DNA from: Spartobacteria bacterium
Lineage (GTDB): Bacteria > Verrucomicrobiota > Verrucomicrobiia > Chthoniobacterales > UBA10450
Direction of reading: 5' to 3'
DNA length: 64,000 bases
Assembly: GCA_003169975.1 (NCBI GenBank)
Contig: PNAA01000058.1
Span: 62,001-126,000 of the forward strand
A program made the position numbers and the translations under genes. Shown here piece after piece: positions 19,236-27,746 of this stretch. A model generated the notes under the pieces. The model worked only from the letters and a program-made list of their open reading frames with translations. It had not been told where the DNA came from and made no database searches. Every line of letters begins with the position of its first letter. Positions within the stretch are counted from its first letter, which is position 1.

Positions 19236-20791
19236 TCGAGAAAGACGATCGCGGATTCCAGCCCCAGATCGAGTTCATGCAGCGGCTCCAGGCCGCGATT
19301 CTGAAGGATACGGATTGTAAAGTCCGCGGTAAATCGGGCTTAGGGCCTAGAGTTTTGTCGAGAGGCTGTTGGAACGCTCTAAGCCCGTTTTGTTCTTTTG
19401 GGCTTAACGAGCTAAAGCGGCGAACTGGAGCGCGGCGTTGGAGATTGCTCGCCAAGACAGGAAGATGCAACCTGGCGGATCACCTCGCGGAGCGACTCGC
19501 GTTTGCGCTAGAGCCGACCGTAAAGGTAATTTCCAACGCCGAGGTAGTGCTGTGGGACGATGGATCTAGCGGCCCGAGGAAGAAAAGTGACCGCGAGCTA
19601 AGCCGCATATTTTCCGGCGCTCTCATGAGCTTTCCGTCACTCGCCGAGCTCATTTCGCTGGTATTGACGGATTGGATCGTGGCCCAACATGAACTCTTGT
19701 CTCGGGTTGAGAGCGATTCGAGGTATCTAGAACAGTTCTTAGCGGCGAGTATGCCCATTGGTCGTATCGAACGTCTTCAACCTGGGTTGTCAGATCCACA
19801 CCGTTTTGGTCGCACGGTTACCAAGATTGAATTCCGGAACGGCCGCAAAATTATTTATCGGCCGCGCGCCTGCACGGGCGAAAAACTCTGGTCGCAGATT
19901 ATTGCATGGCTTAATGGGGCGGGTTTTATGCCGGTTCTCAGGACTCAATCAATACTCTCGCGCAACACCTATAGCTGGACACATTTTTTGTCTACTCGCC
20001 CGTGCAGAAGCCTCGCCGAGATCAGGCATTTCTACATTCGATGGGGCGCGCAATCTGCCTTAGCTCGAATCTTTGGCCTCGCGGATTTGCATCAAGAAAA
20101 CTGGGTCGCAGCAGGCAGTCATCCGATCCTCCTTGATGTTGAAATGTTCGGTCGGGACGCTTCCAAGTTACAACGCGTTGACCTAAACGTTCCGAGTCTC
20201 CATCCTTTGCTAGCTACTGGTTTGTTGCCTTTTCGCCAACGCAACGGCTCACGTTATCGCGGTGCAGCCCCATTTGATCTCGCTGAGTCGTTCAGTTCGA
20301 AGCCTCGTTGTTGGCCACGATATCGACAAAAGTCTTACGGGCCCGCCGACTTCTCGACTGAAATCCTCTACGGCTTCGCTTCAATGATTGAATTCATATG
20401 GGGACAAACTGCGAGGATTAAGCAGACGAGGAGTTTTCTGAAGCGATCAGACTCCATGAAGCGGCGTGTGCTCATTCGATCGACTCAAGAATACTGGTCG
20501 TTACTTGGGGAGTCATTACGCCCGCAGTTTATGTTCTCGTTAAAGAGTCGCTACCCGTTGCTTTTTAGAAGCTGCCGATCGGGCGCTCCTTCGCGAAAGC
20601 TGGCTGCCGCAGAAGCCCGATCACTTGTTCGCTGCAGCATCCCGCATTTTTTTGTTTCGCCCAAGAGATTGCGGGCGCGCATGCCAACCGAAGGCGAAAT
20701 GTGGGGTTCGTATTCCTTACTTCAGCGGCAGCTTGCGACGCTTTTTGGAACTAAGGGTCTCCCAGAGTGGATACGTGCACGTATAAGTTAA
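19232..20791 (+). CDS. Orphan LanM-type lanthipeptide dehydratase domain (DUF4135)
   Basis: This 519-residue protein matches the N-terminal dehydratase half of class II lanthipeptide synthetases. Recognised motifs are GLSDPHRFGRTV (residues 185-196) and IIYRPR (207-212). GLADLHQENWVAAG (282-295) is the kinase-like catalytic loop, and ILLDVEMF (299-306) is the metal-binding acidic segment. In LanM enzymes this domain phosphorylates Ser/Thr of a precursor peptide and eliminates phosphate to give dehydro-residues. The C-terminal LanC cyclase domain with its zinc ligands is absent: the protein stops about where LanC would begin. It overlaps the peroxidase gene by 4 nt at its start. Its last 75 nt overlap, on the opposite strand, the candidate precursor gene. 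An incomplete or specialised RiPP modification system is the best reading. Confidence 0.72.
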   Translation: MIEKDDRGFQPQIEFMQRLQAAILKDTDCKVRGKSGLGPRVLSRGCWNALSPFCSFGLNELKRRTGARRWRLLAKTGRCNLADHLAERLAFALEPTVKVISNAEVVLWDDGSSGPRKKSDRELSRIFSGALMSFPSLAELISLVLTDWIVAQHELLSRVESDSRYLEQFLAASMPIGRIERLQPGLSDPHRFGRTVTKIEFRNGRKIIYRPRACTGEKLWSQIIAWLNGAGFMPVLRTQSILSRNTYSWTHFLSTRPCRSLAEIRHFYIRWGAQSALARIFGLADLHQENWVAAGSHPILLDVEMFGRDASKLQRVDLNVPSLHPLLATGLLPFRQRNGSRYRGAAPFDLAESFSSKPRCWPRYRQKSYGPADFSTEILYGFASMIEFIWGQTARIKQTRSFLKRSDSMKRRVLIRSTQEYWSLLGESLRPQFMFSLKSRYPLLFRSCRSGAPSRKLAAAEARSLVRCSIPHFFVSPKRLRARMPTEGEMWGSYSLLQRQLATLFGTKGLPEWIRARIS

Positions 20792-21112
20792 AAGTTCCTT
20801 GCTGTTAATAGCTATGCTTGCGGGCGGAATCTCCAAAATCAACGCCCCGCCAACACCCTTCTCACCCGGAGGAGCGTTCTTGGGCTTGTCACTGTTATCA
20901 AGGGGCAGGACAAAGACGCTAACGTCTTGCGGTATAACAGTCTGACCGACGTCCTGCACGATTTGACGTGCGTTACCATAGTCGAGGATCCATGGAATGT
21001 ATTCTGGATGATCTCGGAGATGTTGAACCACCAAACGGACGATTTTCCTTCTTCCCTCTGGTGTGTTCCAGTCGTTTATCGCTTTGCTCTTTTTTGCTTT
21101 TTTGTTTTTCAT
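20717..21112 (-). CDS. Candidate RiPP precursor with NHLP-like leader
   Basis: This is a 131-residue protein with a lysine-rich start. A helical segment follows (EGRRKIVRLVVQHLRDHP). The stretch ARQIVQDVGQTVIPQDVSVF, a gap, then LILEIPP resembles the nitrile-hydratase-like leader (NHLP) pattern, in which ...GIxxPxxVxVxVxxD...LxLVLPP precedes a core. A double glycine lies at 88-89. The tail after EIPP (residues 98-131) is rich in Ser/Thr with one cysteine (LLTYTCTYPLWETLSS) and ends very basic. NHLP leaders are used by class II lanthipeptide and related RiPP systems, and a LanM-type dehydratase is encoded on the other strand, overlapping this 3-prime end. The start codon overlaps the kinase stop (ATGA), implying coupled translation. 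A non-precursor role cannot be excluded. Confidence 0.5.
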   Translation of the reverse strand: MKNKKAKKSKAINDWNTPEGRRKIVRLVVQHLRDHPEYIPWILDYGNARQIVQDVGQTVIPQDVSVFVLPLDNSDKPKNAPPGEKGVGGALILEIPPASIAINSKELLTYTCTYPLWETLSSKKRRKLPLK

Positions 21113-23865
21113 TGTTCCTTGATGTAGTTAGTTTCGGACAGACGCATCGAGGCTACCTTCGAGCGAAGGTCGTCTAGAATGGTCTCAAAATCGGAATCAC
21201 CACGCACTTGGTCAAAGCGCGGATCAAGGGCAAGAGAACGGTAATCGATCCATCCAGCAGCAACGGCGGCATGAAGGCGAAGAAGCGCCGCTGAGCGATC
21301 TCCGCCGACTGATTCTATCGCCGCAAGGCGGTAGAGGACGTCAGCGTCCGGTTGCGTACCCTTGCTCGCGGAAACTTCACGCGTTCTTGACTTGCTCAGC
21401 AAAGCTTCCGCCGCCGCCATATCTCCTCGTGCTACCGCTAAGCGAGCCAAAGCCGAGTCATAGCTTACGGCGCCATAGAACCCCCCGCCTCCGCCCGGAT
21501 CCGTCGCGAGCAGTTCGGTATAGAGTTTCCCGGCATTAGCGAAGTTACGCGTAAAAAATTCCAACTGTGCCGCTATTTGGCGCGCATAGATATGATCACG
21601 GTGCTGCTCGCTGTTTTGCAGGTAAGTGGCACGAGCCTGATCAAGCTCGTTGCGAAGGAAATGAAGTCGACATATCCCCACCCAACCGTGGGGCCGATCT
21701 GGATGCAATTCGGTGGCCTGCAGGTAACATGCCTCCGCTCTTCCGTCTTCCAGTAATGCGGACCAGCAATCGCCGATGAGGGAGTCGTATTCGCCGGGAC
21801 GAGTTTCGCAGTGACGAGCTATTTGATACCAGGCCAACCCGCGATCCGGGCGACCGAGAGTCGCATAGCTCGCTCCCAGCAACGCCGCTACCATTTCGTC
21901 CGGCCCGGCAGCTTCGACAGCGTTAAGGGCTTCTTGGACAGCAGACTTGATGTTTCCTCTGAGATACATGACTCCCGTCAATGCGCGATGACCTTCTCCG
22001 GAGTCGCTCGCCAACCGCACGGCCTTGCGAGCCTCCGACTCCGCGCGATCCAATTCCTTGCCATCGCTAATGTAATTGCTGCGCCCGCCCAGCGATGACG
22101 AAAGATAGGCATGAGCGATCGCCGACTTGGGTTGTACCTTCAGAACCGTTTCGAAAGACGAAATTGCTCGATCGAAGTCCGGCAGAGTGTGGCGGAAGTG
22201 AAGTTCACGGCCGGACTCGATTAGCTCTCGGGTGCGCTCATTGCTTAGCCCGGGATCACGTGCCGAAACACTCGCCGTCGCCAAATCTGCTCGATCCAGA
22301 ACGGCGTAGATTGATTTGGCATTGTTACGCGTAATCGCGGCGGTCGCGTCTTGGATGCCATTGCCCTCGAACGCACGCGTTATAAGGACATCGCCCGTCC
22401 CTCCGTTCATCAGCCGAAAGGTGATGCGAGTACGTTGCCCGACGATCCGCCTAGTCCCACTCAGGACTGCACGGGCATGCAATACTTGGCTCGCATTCTT
22501 GACATCGGCGATACTCGCAGAGCTCGTGCGTTTTCGCATCCCGCTTGGCAGCAAATTGACGCGACATGGTCCCCGTTGGGACATTGTACGTTCAAGCGTG
22601 GCTGCCACCTTGGATGCCAGAGTCTGATCGGGTAATGTAGTCTCTAAGTCCAAAAATGGGAGCACTGCGACGGAATGCATAGCAACGACTTGTTCGATTA
22701 CAGTAGCTCCCAGACGTCGGCTTTGAGTTCGCCAAACCACCGCTGCGGCGCCAAATACGAGACAAGCGACCAAACTGCCGGCCAACACCGGATTCCGTCG
22801 CGACCAACGCCACAACTGTGCTGGCGGCGAAACCGGCCGGGCGATAATCGGCCGGCCTTCGAGCCAACGCTCCAAGTCTTCGGCGAGATCACCGGCCGAA
22901 TGATAGCGCGCCGCCGGTTCGCGCTCGAGACAGCGCGCGCAGATCGTTTCCAGGTCGCGATCGGCCTTCTCGACTAACGAACGTAACTTTGGCGCAGGCT
23001 TTTCCACGGCCTGGCGGATGACGGCCAGCGCGTGCTCGCCGAGGAACGGCGGCCGGCCGGCCAAAAGATCGAAAAGGATCGCGCCCAGGCTGTAAACATC
23101 GGCGGTGGGTTTCAGATTGGCTGCGGGGCCTTCCGCCTGCTCGGGCGCGATGTAACCGGGCGTGCCGAAGATAGTGAGTGTTCTTGTCAGGTCGCTCGAG
23201 GCATCGAGCCATTTGGCGAGACCGAAGTCGCTGACCAGCGGTTCACCTTGCCCGTCGAGGAGGATATTGCCCGGTTTCAAGTCGCGATGGAGAATTCCCT
23301 GCCGGTGCGCATACTGCACCGCGCGCGCGACCTTCGCGAGGAGCCGGACGCTTTCGTGCGGCTGGTGACGCAAGGCAAGCGCTCCTTCCTGCAAGCTTCC
23401 TCCGGGCGCGTATTTCATGCTGAAGTAGGGCACGCCTTCTTCGGTCTCGCCTACCTCATAGATCGGCAGGATGTTGGGATGATCGAGACTCGCGGCGGCC
23501 TCGGCTTCGCGCCGGAAACGCGCCAGCGTCTCGCGCGAATCGGCGTGGTAACTCAACACCCGTTTTAGCGCCACGATCCGGCGGGAATGCCGTTGACGTG
23601 CGCGATAGATGACGCCCATACCGCCGCGCCCGATCTCTTCCAGGATTTCGTAGTTACCCAGCCGCCATTGCTTATCTGGGATCGCTATCTCGTCGAGCGC
23701 CTCAGCGAGGCCCGTCGCGTCCGAACTTTCGGCAGTGACTCCCGTTTGCAGGAGGCAACCGAGGCAAAGGCCGTGCGCAACGTGAGACGCGGCGTGACAA
23801 ATGGGGCATTCCCTGGGCGACGAAGAGATCGCCGCCACCGAATCTGTCAGGCCGCAGAAGTTCAT
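21109..23865 (-). CDS. Transmembrane Ser/Thr protein kinase with TPR sensor domain
   Basis: This 918-residue kinase begins with a small cysteine-rich motif (CPICHAASHVAHGLCLGC, residues 20-37). The Hanks-type kinase domain spans about 70-335: GRGGMGVIYRAR glycine loop, VALKRV lysine, ILHRDLKPGNILL catalytic loop and VSDFGLAKW. A membrane helix follows (about 365-385, LAGSLVACLVFGAAAVVW). The outer part starts with a TolB/FlgO-like segment (VAVLPFLDLE) and continues as TPR repeats to the end. The upstream gene, 39 nt away, is an ECF sigma factor, a well-known sigma-kinase pairing in Planctomycetes and Verrucomicrobia. Its stop codon overlaps the start of the NHLP-like peptide gene, so kinase and peptide are co-expressed. 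Confidence 0.88.
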   Translation of the reverse strand: MNFCGLTDSVAAISSSPRECPICHAASHVAHGLCLGCLLQTGVTAESSDATGLAEALDEIAIPDKQWRLGNYEILEEIGRGGMGVIYRARQRHSRRIVALKRVLSYHADSRETLARFRREAEAAASLDHPNILPIYEVGETEEGVPYFSMKYAPGGSLQEGALALRHQPHESVRLLAKVARAVQYAHRQGILHRDLKPGNILLDGQGEPLVSDFGLAKWLDASSDLTRTLTIFGTPGYIAPEQAEGPAANLKPTADVYSLGAILFDLLAGRPPFLGEHALAVIRQAVEKPAPKLRSLVEKADRDLETICARCLEREPAARYHSAGDLAEDLERWLEGRPIIARPVSPPAQLWRWSRRNPVLAGSLVACLVFGAAAVVWRTQSRRLGATVIEQVVAMHSVAVLPFLDLETTLPDQTLASKVAATLERTMSQRGPCRVNLLPSGMRKRTSSASIADVKNASQVLHARAVLSGTRRIVGQRTRITFRLMNGGTGDVLITRAFEGNGIQDATAAITRNNAKSIYAVLDRADLATASVSARDPGLSNERTRELIESGRELHFRHTLPDFDRAISSFETVLKVQPKSAIAHAYLSSSLGGRSNYISDGKELDRAESEARKAVRLASDSGEGHRALTGVMYLRGNIKSAVQEALNAVEAAGPDEMVAALLGASYATLGRPDRGLAWYQIARHCETRPGEYDSLIGDCWSALLEDGRAEACYLQATELHPDRPHGWVGICRLHFLRNELDQARATYLQNSEQHRDHIYARQIAAQLEFFTRNFANAGKLYTELLATDPGGGGGFYGAVSYDSALARLAVARGDMAAAEALLSKSRTREVSASKGTQPDADVLYRLAAIESVGGDRSAALLRLHAAVAAGWIDYRSLALDPRFDQVRGDSDFETILDDLRSKVASMRLSETNYIKEQ

Positions 23866-23904
23866 GGGAAGGTTGGAGGATTAACGATTTGGTGATTGAG
23901 CGAG

Positions 23905-24696
23905 TTAGCGATCCAAGGTTTCAGTCTCCTGTCCAGCCGCGAGCGCGGAGCAGAGATAACGCAGTTCGTCATCGACATCGGATGGGTGCTCGATCGTCTC
24001 GGCCACTTCCTCGCGGAGCAGTTGGCGGTAGCGCTGCCGCATCTGATGCAGCAGCCGCTTGATGGCCGTCGTCTCGACTCCCAGCCCCCGCGCGAGCGCT
24101 TCGTAGGACACATCTTCCCGCTCGGCGGTGAGCGAGCTGCTCAACGCATCGAAGACCCTGCGACGCCCGTGGCTTTCGCATTCCTCGGCCAAACGTCGCA
24201 GCGCTTGCTCCGCCACGGTCGCGGCCCAGCGCACATCATAGAGCTTTTCCGCCGGCCACTGCTCGATCGCGGCCGCCGGGAGCGACAGGCGCGAGGGCGC
24301 CTCCGCCATCCAATCGTCCCAGGAAACGAATTGCACGTCGCCGCCGCGTTTTTTGGCGGATCGCTTGGCGTGCGCATCGAGCAGGAAATTCTGGAGCGCC
24401 GCGAGCAGGAGCGAACGGAAACGCCCTCGGTTGCGGTCGGCGTGCTGGAGCAGATTACCCTTGAGCACCATCACGAAAAAATCCTGGGTCAGGTCCTGGG
24501 CATCGGGCGCGGAGTGACCCTGGCGGCAGATGAAGGCAAAAATCGGTCGCCAATAAATCCGGCAAAGCTGGGCGAGCGCCTCGCGCGCCTTCTCGTCGTC
24601 GGACTGCGCGTCGAGCGACGAGAGAATAAGACTCCAGCGCGTCGTCGTGAAACGGCGACTCGCGCCATCTGCTTCCGCAGCGGCGTCGGATGTCAT
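23905..24696 (-). CDS. ECF-family RNA polymerase sigma factor
   Basis: This 263-residue sigma factor has region 2 at about 15-95 (TTRWSLILSSL, LCRIYWRPIFAFICRQGHS, DAQDLTQDFFVMVLKGNLL) and region 4 at about 170-235 (DVSYEALARGLGVETTAIKR, HQMRQRYRQLLREEV). An unusually long spacer between the regions (about 100-165) and the TTRWSLI start are typical of the Planctomycetes/Verrucomicrobia ECF groups that travel with Ser/Thr kinases. It is followed by such a kinase 39 nt downstream. It probably directs RNA polymerase to genes controlled by kinase input; the candidate RiPP genes nearby are natural targets, but this is inference. Confidence 0.85.
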   Translation of the reverse strand: MTSDAAAEADGASRRFTTTRWSLILSSLDAQSDDEKAREALAQLCRIYWRPIFAFICRQGHSAPDAQDLTQDFFVMVLKGNLLQHADRNRGRFRSLLLAALQNFLLDAHAKRSAKKRGGDVQFVSWDDWMAEAPSRLSLPAAAIEQWPAEKLYDVRWAATVAEQALRRLAEECESHGRRRVFDALSSSLTAEREDVSYEALARGLGVETTAIKRLLHQMRQRYRQLLREEVAETIEHPSDVDDELRYLCSALAAGQETETLDR

Positions 24697-24745
24697 GGAC
24701 GGCCATCCTGTGAAGGTCCGTAGAATTACGCAAGTTAAAATTTGG

Positions 24746-24934
24746 TTAGGACGTTAGGCTAGGCTTCCGCCGAAGGAGGAGCGGGGTCGCTTTCCCGGGC
24801 GAATTCACGAGGTGGCGGGCGTAAAATTCATCCCACTCGATCGGCCGGTATTCTCGCAGGATCCCGCGGAACGGGCGCTGCGCCGCGCGTCGGCGACATT
24901 CTGGCCAGAGCTTGTTTTTCAACCGAGTTAGCAT
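24746..24934 (-). CDS. Doubtful small basic protein
   Basis: A 62-codon frame begins MLTRLKNKLWPECRRR and includes PFRGILREYRPIEWDEFYAR, which reads more like protein than its surroundings. It is upstream of and on the same strand as the ECF sigma gene. I have no family match and no clear ribosome site, so it may be chance. Confidence 0.25.
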   Translation of the reverse strand: MLTRLKNKLWPECRRRAAQRPFRGILREYRPIEWDEFYARHLVNSPGKATPLLLRRKPSLTS

Positions 24935-25346
24935 TCGATTTGCAGGAAGCGCCGCTTTGCCAGCCCGGGGGTTGCTTCGCAGCCGTTACGACGCGGGCTA
25001 TTGGGATGATGCGGCAGTTTGGTTTGTTGGTTATTCCGGGGGGAAGGTTGCGGAGGGAAATCGTTCTGCCGGGGACTTTGGGGAACCGCTGATCGTGCGA
25101 CGCTCGGCTTTTGGCCGCAGGATGGATTTGGTTGTTCCGGTGGGGGACAGCCGCGATGAGGAGGGAAATCGTTCAGGTGAGAAACTGGACCGCCGGGCGG
25201 GAGCGTCGAGGCGCGCGCGCCGGGCGGGTCTGGATACAGAGAAGCCCGGCAATGGAACCGGCTTCGAGTCCGAAGCGCGAGAGACTCTCTTGACCAGAAA
25301 CTTTTCATTCCACCAACTTTCTACGGGAGCCGAGCCCCGAAGTTTC

Positions 25347-25367
25347 AAACAATTTGGGAAATTGTTT
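25347..25367. terminator. AT-rich perfect hairpin, possible terminator
   Basis: Nine-base arms (aaacaattt / aaattgttt) surround a GGG loop. On the plus strand the stem runs into a T-tract. It lies just beyond the end of the minus-strand propeller gene, about 105 nt past its stop. Confidence 0.45.
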
Positions 25368-25389
25368 TTCCCGCGCGCGCCGGCGCGGC

Positions 25390-25414
25390 TGTAGCCGGGG
25401 TCGCTGACCCCGGC
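25390..25414 (+). repeat. TGTAGC-headed palindrome, copy 1
   Basis: TGTA precedes a perfect 9-bp stem (gccggggtc / gaccccggc) with a GCT loop. The head TGTAGC recurs in front of different stems at 27615, 27703 (reverse), 43919 (as TGTAGG) and 44016, so this looks like a small dispersed palindromic family. Confidence 0.6.
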
Positions 25415-25472
25415 CTCTGCATCGTTGGCGTTAGTGCATCGCCGTTCTCGCCTTAGCAACTCGACGACTCAT

Positions 25473-26540
25473 TCAGGGCCCGCCGGGGCGCAGGCAGGAT
25501 CTCGCCGAGGTAAGATCCTCGATCGCCCAGATGGACCAGGCTCCTGAACCGTCCACCAGGCTCACGTAGACGCGTCCGCGAATGGGGTCCGCCGCGACTT
25601 GCGACGGCTGGTTGCCAGCCCCAAGCGAGAACGTCCCCAAGAGTGTGCCCTGCTCCGAGCGAACTTCGATCGCGTTCGCCGCCTGGTTGGTCAGATACAC
25701 GTGACCGAGGGCATTATTTACGCCCATATCTCCCGGCGTGTAGCTCAGGCTGACAGTCTTCACGACGGAATCGTTTGCCCCGTTAACGACTTGCAGGTCG
25801 TTTCCTTGCACGGCAAATAATCTGTTCGTGACCGAGTCAATCCCTTCCACGTTTCCGAAGCTGGTCGTAGTGACGGCAAAGGTAGTTGGATTCACCTCCT
25901 TCGAAACACTGCCTTCGGTGACATAGAGCTTTCCGGTCACTGGGTTTGCCCTTATGACTCCCATCACGCCGCCCGTTCCGATCGGGCCCGCAATCAGGGC
26001 GAAGGTGTCCGCATCGAAGACAAAGAGCGGATCGTTTCCTCCGCCGCACTGCGCCCCGGCCCAGATCCGCCGCCGCTTGCAATCGAAACTGGTTCCATCC
26101 GGACAGTAACCCACGGTATTGGCAAAGATCTCCGTATTCGCGCTGGAATACGTCAGGATCTGTCCGCCGAAGAGGTTGGTGGTCCAGAAGTTGTCGTTCA
26201 TTAAGTCCACGGCTATCCCATTGAGTGCCCCGCCGCTGTTGCTGATTGTCGTCACGACGCTCAGGGTGTGTCCGTCGACAACCGTCAGGGTTCCTCCGGA
26301 GAGTAGCCCGCTGGCGCTATAGACGAGATTGAGAGCTGGGTTGGCTGCCAGCTCTCCGTTTGAGCTGGACGGGATCGGAATCTTGGCCAGGACAGTTTGC
26401 GCAGACGCGCCCGCTACGGGTGAGAGCAGGAGCAGCAGTGTGTATATGGCCCATAACACGGGCCTGTGCGTAATTGTCCGCTGGCCGCGTGAGGTTCTTC
26501 CGGATGTCATTGTGTTTTCGATCTGAGGTTGAGTTTTCAT
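25473..26540 (-). CDS. Secreted YVTN/NHL-type beta-propeller protein
   Basis: This 355-residue protein has a hydrophobic export signal (about residues 27-48, ending ASAQ). Repeated blades follow, such as NPALNLVYSAS, GTLTVVDGHTLSVV, NPVTGKLYVTEG, NALGHVYLTNQAAN and DPIRGRVYVSL. This is the YVTN-repeat pattern, giving a six- or seven-bladed propeller. Such proteins are periplasmic or surface-bound and have no assigned reaction. Four cysteines near the middle (CPDGTSFDC, AQCGGG) could form disulfides. It is monocistronic. Its stop is followed by two hairpins (25390-25414 and 25347-25367). Confidence 0.75.
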   Translation of the reverse strand: MKTQPQIENTMTSGRTSRGQRTITHRPVLWAIYTLLLLLSPVAGASAQTVLAKIPIPSSSNGELAANPALNLVYSASGLLSGGTLTVVDGHTLSVVTTISNSGGALNGIAVDLMNDNFWTTNLFGGQILTYSSANTEIFANTVGYCPDGTSFDCKRRRIWAGAQCGGGNDPLFVFDADTFALIAGPIGTGGVMGVIRANPVTGKLYVTEGSVSKEVNPTTFAVTTTSFGNVEGIDSVTNRLFAVQGNDLQVVNGANDSVVKTVSLSYTPGDMGVNNALGHVYLTNQAANAIEVRSEQGTLLGTFSLGAGNQPSQVAADPIRGRVYVSLVDGSGAWSIWAIEDLTSARSCLRPGGP

Positions 26541-26827
26541 TATTTTGTTTCTCTGCCTGGTGGCTTACCTGCGCCTGTGGCTCTGACTCAGCGCGGCAGC
26601 GCGGCCGATTTGGTTGGGTTGGTTGCTTATGTTCGTTTAGCGCGTCGGCGCGCTTTGTGTTCTCGGGGTTCTGCTTATCTCTACGGAATCGGTCGTCCGA
26701 AGTTCTCGAATAATTTTGCGGAAGGCGATTTCGAGGACTTGGCCGCGGAGCTGGAGGGATGAGATCAATTGGGCGGTTGGCTTTTCCTGCTTTCCTGCGC
26801 TCGTGATTGCCTCATCTTTCCTGTGGC

Positions 26828-27619
26828 ATGCTCCGCAACCTGATTCTCGACTGGTCCGGCACGCTGGCCGACGAACGTGGCCGGCAATTGCTTCCGCATG
26901 CCCTCGGATTTCTGCAGTTCTGTCAGGGCACGCGTCGCCGGGTCTTCCTGCTCAGCTCGATCAAAGAAGCTCATTTTGCCGAGCAATCAGCGCGGCTCGG
27001 GGTCGCGCACTTCTTCGAGCGGACCTACGTCGGGGTGATGGATAAGCGCGAACGGATCATGGAAGTCTTGGCCGAGAACAATCTCGCGCCGCTCGAAACT
27101 GCCTTCATCGGCGACATGGTGCACGACATTGAGACGGCGCGGCACGGCGGCGTGATGGCGATTGCGACGCTGACTGGCTTTAATTCCAGCGAGAAATTGA
27201 CCCGCGCGAACCCCGACGTGTTGGTGCGCGACCTCGGCGAGTTGCAGAAGCTGCTCGAGGCCGCTCCGCCTAACGATGAGATTCTTGTCGAGGAACTGGA
27301 GCTCCAGGTGCGGGTCGGCGTCCCGGATGAAGAGCGCGCGCGCCGGCAGCGCCTGACGGTTTCCGTCACCCTGCAGCCGCGCAACCATTTCGGCGATCTG
27401 GCTGACGATCTTTCGCGCACGATCGATTATGCGGCGGTTTGCGAGGATTTGCGGCAGTTTGTGGCAGAGCGGGAGGACAAGTTGCTCGAGACGCTGGCGC
27501 ACGCGATGGCAGAATTCCTCTTGCGCAGATTTGAGCTCGCGCGGGTGGAGCTGGAGTTGCGGAAATATGTCCTGCCGGAGACACGCTGCGTCGCGGTGCG
27601 GGTCACGCGCGAACTGTAG
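26828..27619 (+). CDS. folB: HAD-like domain fused to dihydroneopterin aldolase (FolB)
   Basis: This 263-residue fusion starts at MLRNLILDWSG. Residues 1-150 are a HAD-superfamily domain: motif I LDWSGTLAD with nucleophile Asp8, motif II LLSS and motif IV FIGDMVHDIETAR. The usual Asp at position +2 of motif I is Ser10, as in the phosphonatase-like DWAGT version, so ordinary phosphatase chemistry is uncertain. Residues 155-263 are dihydroneopterin aldolase: GVPDEERARRQ (general-base Glu region), RTIDYAAV, KLLETLA and LRKYVLP with the conserved Lys. FolB converts dihydroneopterin to 6-hydroxymethyl-dihydropterin in folate synthesis. The fused HAD domain could remove phosphate from dihydroneopterin phosphates, a step whose enzyme varies among bacteria; this is inference. 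An upstream start at 26807 is less likely. Confidence 0.8.
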   Translation: MLRNLILDWSGTLADERGRQLLPHALGFLQFCQGTRRRVFLLSSIKEAHFAEQSARLGVAHFFERTYVGVMDKRERIMEVLAENNLAPLETAFIGDMVHDIETARHGGVMAIATLTGFNSSEKLTRANPDVLVRDLGELQKLLEAAPPNDEILVEELELQVRVGVPDEERARRQRLTVSVTLQPRNHFGDLADDLSRTIDYAAVCEDLRQFVAEREDKLLETLAHAMAEFLLRRFELARVELELRKYVLPETRCVAVRVTREL

Positions 27620-27703
27620 CCGCTTCGCTGTGCGAAGCGTGGGAGATGTGCGCCCAAATTGCCGCGAGGTCATCGCCGCGTCGCCCACAGGGCGACGGCT
27701 ACA
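27615..27703. repeat. Inverted pair of TGTAGC palindromes (REPIN-like)
   Basis: On the plus strand TGTAGC (27615-27620) is followed by an 8-bp stem cgcttcgc/gcgaagcg with TGT loop (27621-27639). Facing it on the minus strand is a second head (GGCTACA at 27697-27703) with a 7-bp stem gtcgccc/gggcgac and ACA loop (27680-27696). The first head contains the TAG stop of the folB fusion gene. Two inverted palindromes about 90 nt apart have the layout of a REPIN. Confidence 0.6.
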
Positions 27704-27746
27704 CCGCACGATTCGCTTTTCGCGACGCCGTCCATAACTTGCCGGC

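Larger units (their letters stand above)
24697..25472. other. Long intergenic region with hairpins
   Basis: This region of about 775 bases has no strong gene. It contains a possible minus-strand 62-codon frame (24746-24934), a repeated phrase gggaaatcgttc (25053 and 25164), an AT-rich hairpin at 25347-25367 and a TGTAGC palindrome at 25390-25414. A near-octamer ACGTTAGG is at about 24741. Confidence 0.5.
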
